A stretch of 64,000 nucleotides of DNA from an uncultured Parabacteroides sp. (GTDB lineage: Bacteria; Bacteroidota; Bacteroidia; Bacteroidales; Tannerellaceae): assembly GCA_937894065.1 (NCBI GenBank), contig CALCST010000025.1:1-64000 (forward strand). Direction: 5' to 3'. Below, piece by piece: positions 57,856 to 64,000 of the stretch. The position numbers and the translations under genes are program-made. A model generated the notes under the pieces. That model had not been told where the DNA came from. It did not search any database and worked only from the letters and a program-made list of their open reading frames with translations. Position 1 is the stretch's first letter. The number at the start of each line of letters is the position of its first letter.

Positions 57856-59118
57856 ATGGAAAATAAAGGAAAGAAATCTTTGGTGTCGGCAGCTGGCGGC
57901 AAATCATTTTTGCTTCCATTTATCCTCATCACCTCATTGTTTTTGCTGTGGGGATTTGCTCATGGATTGCTTGATGTTCTGAACAAACATTTCCAGACAG
58001 CTTTCACTATGTCGAAAGCAGAAAGCGGACTTGTCCAGTTTGTGACCTACATTGCTTATTTTCTTATGGCATTACCAGCCGGAGCATTCATGAAACGTTT
58101 CGGATATAAGAGTGGAATAATTGCCGGACTGATGTTATTTGCTTTGGGAGCATTTGCCTTCGTTCCTGCGGCTTACACACATTCTGCTGTTCCATTCCTG
58201 ATAGCCCTTTTCATAATAGCTTGCGGACTTTGCATACTTGAAACGGCAGCCAACCCATATTCCACTGTTCTCGGTCCTGCGGAATATGCTGCACAGAGAT
58301 TGAATCTCTCACAGTCGTTCAACGGATTGGGATGGATTTTAGGACCGCTCGTTGGCGGAGCCTTGATATTCGGTGCTCAGTCCGACGATTCATTTGCTTT
58401 GGCAAAACCTTATATTCTTGTAGGCTGCATCGTTCTTGTAGTCGTAGTGATATTCTCATTCGTCAGTCTTCCTGATATAAAAGAAGAGGAAATGGAAGAA
58501 TTATTCCCCGACGATGCTTCAACACTAAAGGAAATGACGCCGACAGTTTCAATGTGGCGCTGCCCTCAGTTCGTTCGCTCCATTGCGGCACAATTCTGTT
58601 ATTGCGCTGCACAAACAGGAATATTCAGCTTTTTCATCAATTATGTTACAGAATTGAAACCGACACTTACTAACGTAGAAGCCTCACAAATTCTGGCATT
58701 CGGAGGAATGGCATTGTTCATGCTTGGCAGATTGTCAGGTAGTTTCATAATGAAAAAGATCAGTCCGGAAAAGCTTTTGGGAATTTATTCACTTGCAAAT
58801 ATTTTATGCATGATTCTAGTCATATTCGAATTTGGAAATATATCTTTGTATGCACTGTATATTTCTTTCTTCTTCATGTCCATCATGTTTCCTACAATAT
58901 TCGCCCTCGGGCTTGAAGGAATGGGAGTGCACACCAAGAAGGCTTCGTCATATATTGTTATGGGTGTTGCCGGAGGCGCATTCAGTCCGATGTTGATGGG
59001 ATATATAGGTGAAAACGAAATGTCTATCGGCTTTGCAGTTCCTCTCATTGCCTTTGCTTATATATTGTATTTCGCTATGAGATGCAGAAAATCAGGGAAG
59101 AAACAGCATATTGCATAA
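57856..59118 (+). CDS. fucP: L-fucose:H+ symporter (FucP-like MFS permease)
   Basis: The 420-residue protein has 12 predicted transmembrane helices and the FucP-type motifs FLLWGFAHGLLDVLNKHFQ (first helix), AAYTHS-x-FLIALFIIACGLCILETAANPY (fourth and fifth) and GPAEYAAQRLNLSQSFNGLG. The N-terminal charge pair region of FucP (Asp in GLLD, Glu in CILETAANP) is present. It imports L-fucose, or a related 6-deoxyhexose, with protons. The upstream mutarotase supports the substrate assignment; no fucI/fucK/fucA is visible here. Confidence 0.9.
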   Translation: MENKGKKSLVSAAGGKSFLLPFILITSLFLLWGFAHGLLDVLNKHFQTAFTMSKAESGLVQFVTYIAYFLMALPAGAFMKRFGYKSGIIAGLMLFALGAFAFVPAAYTHSAVPFLIALFIIACGLCILETAANPYSTVLGPAEYAAQRLNLSQSFNGLGWILGPLVGGALIFGAQSDDSFALAKPYILVGCIVLVVVVIFSFVSLPDIKEEEMEELFPDDASTLKEMTPTVSMWRCPQFVRSIAAQFCYCAAQTGIFSFFINYVTELKPTLTNVEASQILAFGGMALFMLGRLSGSFIMKKISPEKLLGIYSLANILCMILVIFEFGNISLYALYISFFFMSIMFPTIFALGLEGMGVHTKKASSYIVMGVAGGAFSPMLMGYIGENEMSIGFAVPLIAFAYILYFAMRCRKSGKKQHIA

Positions 59119-59168
59119 TATACTATAAAACAACATATTGCATTTTCAATATTTTTTTCGGGCTTGGA

Positions 59169-59250
59169 AAAGTTTTTTCATCCGCATGAAAATCTTTTTT
59201 CACAATATATGAGACTTTATTTTCATAATATATGGAAAAAGTTTTCCAGC
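59169..59250. repeat. Tandem palindrome array, TTTTCATnnnATGAAAA type, second locus
   Basis: TTTTTTCATCCGCATGAAAA, TTTTTTCACAATATATGAGA and TTTTCATAATATATGGAAAA follow one another at about 23-base spacing, with GGAAAAAGTTTTCC at the right end. It is related to 32811-32946 and lies 3' of fucP. Confidence 0.75.
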
Positions 59251-59269
59251 CGTAAGAAATGATTCTGAC

Positions 59270-59312
59270 AAAAAAAGGGAATCTCATCTACTTCAAGATG
59301 GATTCCCTTTAT
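59270..59312 (-). terminator. Terminator of the kinase-to-aldo/keto-reductase operon
   Basis: GGGAATC-TCATC and GATGGATTCCC form a stem; on the minus strand T6 follows directly. On the plus strand the following sequence is only weakly T-rich, so it may also help end fucP. Confidence 0.8.
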
Positions 59313-59341
59313 ATATTTAACCAAGGTCCAAGCCCGACCGA

Positions 59342-60727
59342 CTAACCTAAAGTTTCCTGCTTCAATTGTTCCACAAATTCATCGATGCGATGCAGTTCCT
59401 TCGGTATATCAATGCTCTGAGGACAATGAGAATTACACTGCTTGCAGCCGATGCAATGATTTGCCTGACGCAATTTAGGCACGCTTCTGTCGTAGCCAAC
59501 CAAATAAGCACGACGGGCATCACGATAATTCTCATCCTTTGAACTCTTTGGAACATTTCCTTCGTTCACACATTTGTTATAATGCAACAATATTGCCGGA
59601 ATGTCGATACCATAAGGACAAGGCATGCAATATTTACAGTCATTACAAGGAATTGTCGGGTATTTCAGCATCAACTGAGCTGTTTCTTCCAAGAAATCCT
59701 TCTCCTCGTCGCTCAATGGCTGAAGCGGCGAATATGTACGGATATTATCCTGCAAGTGCTCAAGATAAGTCATACCACTCAAAACTGTCAAAACGCTACT
59801 TGGAGAACCTGCAAAGCGGAAAGCCCATGAAGCAACACTGCTTTGAGGCATTCTTTCTTTCAGACGGAGCATTATATGTTCCGGAACATTTGACAAACGT
59901 CCACCCAACAACGGTTCCATAATAATTGCCGGGATATTGCGTTTTTCCAACTCACTGTAAAGATATTCCGCATTTACGTTGTTGCCTGAAGCATGTAGCC
60001 AATCAACATAATTCAACTGTATTTGCACAAAATCCCAATGAGCATAATCATGCATAGCCAAAACCTCATCGAAAACCTCAGTTGTTCCGTGGAAAGAAAA
60101 GCCCAAATTACGGATACGTCCTGCCTCACGCTCCTTCATCAGATAGTCCAGCATACCGTTCTCGATATAACGTGCACGGAAAGTCTCGATACCGCCGTTA
60201 CCGATTGAGTGCAACAAATAATAATCGAAATAATCGGTCTGCAAGTCTCTGAAGGACTTCTCATACATAGCTATTGAGTTCTCACGAGTCCAGTTCTGGA
60301 AGTTAGACAACTTGGTAGCGATGAATATTTTCTCACGCGGATGACGTTTCAAAGCAATACCAGTAGACTTCTCCGACCAACCCTGAACATAAACAGGCGA
60401 CGTATCGAAATAATTTACACCATGCTCAATGGCATAATCCACCAAACGGTTCACTGCGTCCTGGTCAATAAGGTTTCCACCTTTTTCCGGTGCAGGAAGT
60501 GTAGGCCAACGCATACATCCATATCCTAACAGAGACACCTTGTCGCCCTTCGGACTAGTGCGATAAGTCATCTTGTCTGTCGGCACCTCTCCCAACGCGC
60601 CTGAAGCATCGCTCCCTGTTCCTTGTGAAGAGCAGCCGGACAGCAACGGAGTTGCAGAAGCTGTGCTGATACCGACAATCTTCAGGAAATCGCGACGATT
60701 AATCGCATTCTTATCTTGTGTTTCCAT
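59342..60727 (-). CDS. Aldo/keto reductase with C-terminal ferredoxin domain and Tat-lipoprotein signal
   Basis: The 461-residue protein begins with a twin-arginine motif (NRRDFLKIVG, Arg11-Arg12) followed by LLSGC (Cys32), so export as a lipoprotein is suggested. The AKR barrel (about 55-345) has the catalytic Tyr in YFDTSPVYVQG, Lys in IATKLS and His in YYLLHSIG. The C-terminus holds two 4Fe-4S cluster motifs (CNDCKYCMPCPYGIDIP and CIGCKQCNSHCPQSIDIP). It follows the polyferredoxin gene by 21 bases and is probably its electron partner outside the cytoplasm (inference). Confidence 0.9.
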   Translation of the reverse strand: METQDKNAINRRDFLKIVGISTASATPLLSGCSSQGTGSDASGALGEVPTDKMTYRTSPKGDKVSLLGYGCMRWPTLPAPEKGGNLIDQDAVNRLVDYAIEHGVNYFDTSPVYVQGWSEKSTGIALKRHPREKIFIATKLSNFQNWTRENSIAMYEKSFRDLQTDYFDYYLLHSIGNGGIETFRARYIENGMLDYLMKEREAGRIRNLGFSFHGTTEVFDEVLAMHDYAHWDFVQIQLNYVDWLHASGNNVNAEYLYSELEKRNIPAIIMEPLLGGRLSNVPEHIMLRLKERMPQSSVASWAFRFAGSPSSVLTVLSGMTYLEHLQDNIRTYSPLQPLSDEEKDFLEETAQLMLKYPTIPCNDCKYCMPCPYGIDIPAILLHYNKCVNEGNVPKSSKDENYRDARRAYLVGYDRSVPKLRQANHCIGCKQCNSHCPQSIDIPKELHRIDEFVEQLKQETLG

Positions 60728-60748
60728 ATCTCTCGATGTTTTTATATA

Positions 60749-62323
60749 TTAAATTTCACGATGGCGCTCATGTCCCTCAACATAAATTGCACTGTAAGGA
60801 CGTGCAGGACAAAGATTTTCACAAGCACCACAACCGATACATTTCTCTTCATTTACAATCGGTTTCTTCGGTGAATCCGGATTATTCTTGTCTACTGGAA
60901 TCATCTTTATTGCTTCAGTAGGACAGTGACGTTCACAATTACCGCACTCTACGCCATCAGTCACAGGAATACAATTCTTATGAATAGTAACAGCATGACC
61001 AATCTGAATAGCTGATTTGTCGGCGCGTGTAATCAACTTAATTGCACCTGTCGGACAAACTTCAGAACATTTCACACATTCCGGACGGCAATAACCACGT
61101 TCGTATGACATTTCCGGTTGCATAAAATTCTCCAACTTAGTTGAAGGACGAAGCACACCATTAGGGCAAGCCGAAACGCAAAGCTGACAAGCAGTACAAT
61201 GCTGGGCAAAGTTTCCAATTCCAAGTGAGCCCGGAGGTGTAAGCGGTGTAAGACGTTCAGGAGCAAGTTTTGGTTCAATATCTGCCAAACCTCCGTCAAC
61301 TTTCTGTTCAACTTCTTTCTTGTCTGTTGGAAGTTCCACACGTGTATCAGTACGTTTTGTCTGATTTTTCTGATATTGACGAAGAGCTTTCTGCTGTTTT
61401 TCCTGAGCATTCAATGCTGCAGTTGCAGCAACAACACCTACAGCAGAGAAGAAACCGCGGCGAGAAGCATCAGCCGCATTTTTGCCTTCTTCTTTTTTTG
61501 CGTAAGCATATTTGTAGTGAAGAGCATCATGCTTGCAATTATCCAGGCAATCCATACAAGAAACACATCGGCTATAGTCGATTGTATGTTCCTTTACATT
61601 GATACATGAAGCCTTGCACTTACGTGCACAAAGATTACAGTTTTTACATTTATCAGTATCAATCACCGGACGGAACAATGAAAAACGGGCTACAAATCCC
61701 AAGAATGTACCAACTGGACAAATAGTGTTGCAATATGTACGTCCGTTTCTCCAAGCCAAAACAGCCACCACAACAAAAGTCAATACTGCAACTGCAAATG
61801 TTGATACACTTTTCACCCACACATCAACAGTGTAGAACGCATAGCTATCTGCACGTTCAGCAAAATAAGCCAGCAAATTATTACCCCATTGATAAACCGG
61901 TAAAAACATGTTGTTTGCGATACGTCCATAAGCACTGTAAGGCGCCAGTAAAGCAACTGCCGAATGTATTCCGGCAACCAACAAAATCACAAACAGAATC
62001 AGAACGCCATAACGAAGCCAGGCAATAGCCGGCGAATAAGAAAAACGCATGTTCATCTTTTTACGCTTTCCGCTGATCCACGAAATAACATCCTGAAAAA
62101 CGCCCAAAGGGCAAATCACTGAACAATACACTCGACCAAATACGAATGTAAGCAGCAACAATGCAACAACTACTCCAACGTTCAACGCCAACAAGGCTGG
62201 TAGAAACTGGATTTTTGCCAGCCAACCGAACCACGCATGAATTGTTCCGGTGAAATCGAGGAACAAGAGCGTAATCAGCGCGAAGAATAGTGTCGCGAGC
62301 GTCAATCTAATTTTACGTAACAT
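60749..62323 (-). CDS. NapH/NapG-like fused membrane polyferredoxin with internal twin-arginine-like motif
   Basis: The 524-residue protein starts with a NapH-like membrane part (helices about 5-25, 40-62, 104-128, 175-192) with CxxxCP motifs YCSVICPLG (about 67) and YCNTICPVG (about 198), followed by two 4Fe-4S motifs (CKNCNLCARKC and CVSCMDCLDNC). Residues 287-305 read SRRGFFSAVGVVAATAALN, a Tat-like signal in mid-chain. The rest (about 340-524) is a NapG/MauM-type set of four 4Fe-4S motifs, ending CIGCGACENLCP. It is probably a natural fusion of the two quinol-electron-transfer subunits. It lies between the LytTR regulator and the aldo/keto reductase. Confidence 0.9.
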   Translation of the reverse strand: MLRKIRLTLATLFFALITLLFLDFTGTIHAWFGWLAKIQFLPALLALNVGVVVALLLLTFVFGRVYCSVICPLGVFQDVISWISGKRKKMNMRFSYSPAIAWLRYGVLILFVILLVAGIHSAVALLAPYSAYGRIANNMFLPVYQWGNNLLAYFAERADSYAFYTVDVWVKSVSTFAVAVLTFVVVAVLAWRNGRTYCNTICPVGTFLGFVARFSLFRPVIDTDKCKNCNLCARKCKASCINVKEHTIDYSRCVSCMDCLDNCKHDALHYKYAYAKKEEGKNAADASRRGFFSAVGVVAATAALNAQEKQQKALRQYQKNQTKRTDTRVELPTDKKEVEQKVDGGLADIEPKLAPERLTPLTPPGSLGIGNFAQHCTACQLCVSACPNGVLRPSTKLENFMQPEMSYERGYCRPECVKCSEVCPTGAIKLITRADKSAIQIGHAVTIHKNCIPVTDGVECGNCERHCPTEAIKMIPVDKNNPDSPKKPIVNEEKCIGCGACENLCPARPYSAIYVEGHERHREI

Positions 62324-62364
62324 ATTAAGAACTATTATTTAATAGAAAAATTCATTGTTTATCA

Positions 62365-63114
62365 TTATGAAACCATCCAAGCCTTGAATTCCGAGGCTTT
62401 GTTCTTACTCACATATACCCGTTCCGGTGTTTCCACATCCAAAGATATCAATAATCTGTTATCAAACCATATTGTAATATTGGTTACACTTTCTCTGGCT
62501 ATGATAAACTGCTTGTTTGCCCTGAAAAAAAGATGAGGATCCAGTGTCGAATAAATCTGTTCCAATGTTTTGTTATACGGATATTTCATTCCGTTTCTCA
62601 AGAAAACGTAGGAATTCTTATCTGTAGTATAAAAACACGCAATCTCGGAAACTCCGACAGGCAACAGCATATCTTTATATGGTATAAGAATCTTGTCACT
62701 GTAGCTTGGCCTGGATATCATATTCGTGATTTGCGACAAATAACGGCTGATATCAGACCTTCCCCATTTCCCGAACTTAGCCAATGCACGGCGCACATCC
62801 TCTTCCTTGACCGGTTTCAGCAGATAATCAATGCTGTTTACCTTGAAAGCCTCAATAGCATAACGGTCATATGCCGTAGTAAACACAATCGGTGTTTCAA
62901 TCTGAGTCTCTTCAAAAATCACAAAAGCAGAACCATCCGACAGATGAATATCCATAAATATCAGGTCTGGTGCATCATGCTCGGCCAACCACTTTATGGT
63001 TTGGCGAATACTTTCCGTATTTCCCATTACATGAATATCTGAGTCTATACGGGCTAGCAATTCAACCATATTCTCATAAGCAGTAGTTTCATCTTCCACT
63101 ATCAGTACATTCAT
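62365..63114 (-). CDS. LytTR-family response regulator, second pair
   Basis: The 249-residue protein has a receiver domain (about 1-120, VEDE acidic pair, phospho-acceptor Asp55 in LIFMDIHLSD, Lys in YLLKPVK) and a C-terminal LytTR domain (about 140-245; KILIPYKDMLLPVGVSEIACFYTTDKNSYVFLRNGMKYP, then FFRANKQFIIARESV). It follows the kinase by six bases and precedes the polyferredoxin gene by 41, so it probably regulates, and is expressed with, this redox operon. Confidence 0.93.
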   Translation of the reverse strand: MNVLIVEDETTAYENMVELLARIDSDIHVMGNTESIRQTIKWLAEHDAPDLIFMDIHLSDGSAFVIFEETQIETPIVFTTAYDRYAIEAFKVNSIDYLLKPVKEEDVRRALAKFGKWGRSDISRYLSQITNMISRPSYSDKILIPYKDMLLPVGVSEIACFYTTDKNSYVFLRNGMKYPYNKTLEQIYSTLDPHLFFRANKQFIIARESVTNITIWFDNRLLISLDVETPERVYVSKNKASEFKAWMVS

Positions 63115-63120
63115 AGAATA

Positions 63121-64000
63121 TCATTTTTGCAAGGACAAATAAACACAAAATTTTTTATCGTCTTTCTCTACACGGATATTTTTTCCCATCAAAAGCATAA
63201 AACGGTTTCTTAAATTTGACAATCCTGTACCATTGGTTACCGGTGGAGCAAATTTCGGAAACACGGGATTCATAACCTGCAGTTCATCATTGTCATTCAC
63301 CCATATTCTGACCACCATTTTATGTTCGCTGTCAATTGCATTATGAGTAACCACATTATCAATCAGCGGCAACAACGACAATACGGGCAGACGCCACTCC
63401 AAGGCTTCCGGTCTGACATCAATCTCAAAAGTCAGCTTGTTGGCAAAACGGACTTCCATCATATAGGCAAATGCATGTACAAAGTCGATTTCCTCACGAA
63501 GTGTAACCAGTTCCTTTTTGTCGCTCTGCAATGTATATCTGAACACGTCCGACAGTTTGTTGAGGAAAGCCAATGTCTTCTCTTCATCATTCTTTCTTAT
63601 CAGAGCCGAAAGGCTGTTCAATGAATTAAAGAAGAAATGCGGATTGATCTGATTTGCCAATGCCTCACAACGGCTGCGTTGGTTCTCGGTCTGAAGACGT
63701 TCTATTTCCAATTCCCGGCGATGCCGCTCCATATTCAAGGCAACCATATGACCGAAAAAAAGGCTGAACACAAAAACAACCATAAACTGCAGATAGACAG
63801 AATAACGTGTGCAATCTATCTTTTCCACATCGAAAACAAAGCAAATCAATGCCAAAAGCAGATAAGCAACCGTCATGATTGCCAGATTTCCCCAAAAACG
63901 TTTCTTGAATGAAAAATATTCTATACCGCGCAGATTAAACTCAAGCAAACCCCAAATCACACCAACAAAAAACAGCAATCTGAAAAGATATGCCCCATAA
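63121..64000 (-). CDS. LytS-type sensor histidine kinase, N-terminus cut by the window edge
   Basis: The frame stays open past 63978, where only a TTG stands, to base 63999, so the true start lies outside the window. About 293 residues are visible: two membrane segments near the left end of the gene (WGNLAIMTVAYLLLALICFVF and LQFMVVFVFSLFFGHMVAL), a linker, the His box NQINPHFFFNSLNSLSALI, an N box (LSLLPLIDNVVTHNAI) and a G box (GTGLSNLRNRFMLLMG). It is the first visible gene of the operon with the LytTR regulator, polyferredoxin and aldo/keto reductase. Confidence 0.92.
   Translation of the reverse strand, partial: YGAYLFRLLFFVGVIWGLLEFNLRGIEYFSFKKRFWGNLAIMTVAYLLLALICFVFDVEKIDCTRYSVYLQFMVVFVFSLFFGHMVALNMERHRRELEIERLQTENQRSRCEALANQINPHFFFNSLNSLSALIRKNDEEKTLAFLNKLSDVFRYTLQSDKKELVTLREEIDFVHAFAYMMEVRFANKLTFEIDVRPEALEWRLPVLSLLPLIDNVVTHNAIDSEHKMVVRIWVNDNDELQVMNPVFPKFAPPVTNGTGLSNLRNRFMLLMGKNIRVEKDDKKFCVYLSLQK

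Noticed and set aside
63121..63978. Complete kinase gene starting at 63978
   Set aside because: The codon there is TTG and the frame continues open to the window edge; the N-terminal membrane part would be incomplete.

Overview
This window comes from the chromosome of a member of the Bacteroidales (Bacteroidota). Three things support this. Promoters follow the Bacteroides pattern TTTG-N19-TAnnTTTG, with five exact matches. Phylum-typical genes are present (a TamL-like lipoprotein, DUF4290 and DUF4296 proteins, OMP_b-brl receptors, LytS/LytTR two-component pairs, a FloA/NfeD pair). Coding DNA is AT-rich, and many secreted proteins carry lipoboxes. I cannot name the genus. No phage, insertion sequence, CRISPR array or rRNA operon is visible, so this is ordinary housekeeping chromosome with unusually repeat-rich intergenic DNA.

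Layout. 1-5 kb: two divergent exported glycoside hydrolases, a GH2 cut by the left edge and a PA14-containing GH3. 5-8.7 kb: an RluA-type pseudouridine synthase, FabG, a KAS III-like enzyme and a TetR regulator, followed by initiator tRNA-Met copy 1. 9-14.9 kb: a Spy-like small periplasmic protein, a large outer-membrane receptor, a small secreted protein and a LytS/LytTR pair. 15-21 kb: a six-gene minus-strand envelope operon (DUF4290, murA, rimM, M23 peptidase, dxr, rseP). 21-26 kb: a second GH2 enzyme and TamL. 26-32.6 kb: an RNA methyltransferase, then ileS, a DksA-like protein, lspA, a DUF4296 lipoprotein and a small conserved gene. 33-40 kb: flavodoxin-katA, pheS, nth, murB, an MBL hydrolase and carbonic anhydrase. 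40-48.4 kb: yicC-gmk-nadD, lysS, gpsA, pgi, initiator tRNA-Met copy 2 and trmD. 48.6-55 kb: a coiled-coil membrane protein with a Crp-like regulator, a HAD phosphatase, uridine phosphorylase, FloA/NfeD and a TPR protein. 55-59 kb: a TtcA-like enzyme, then a deoxysugar group (SGNH hydrolase, mutarotase, FucP). 59-64 kb: an apparent operon of LytS-like kinase, LytTR regulator, a NapH/NapG-like polyferredoxin and an exported ferredoxin-linked aldo/keto reductase.

The most interesting material is intergenic. A repeat near 20.9 kb and 45.8 kb carries a perfect Bacteroides promoter at its edge, firing into the murA-dxr-rseP operon and into pgi. Eleven or so islands are built from AGTTGACAAG-like decamers. 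Three sites carry a GTGGGGCCGTATATA-type inverted repeat at gene ends. Three arrays of short palindromes have a period of about 22 bp. In proteins, MurA has Asp in place of the fosfomycin-target Cys, the isoleucyl-tRNA synthetase has GIHH in place of HxGH, the DksA-like protein has lost three of its four zinc cysteines, and the polyferredoxin has a twin-arginine-like motif in mid-chain.
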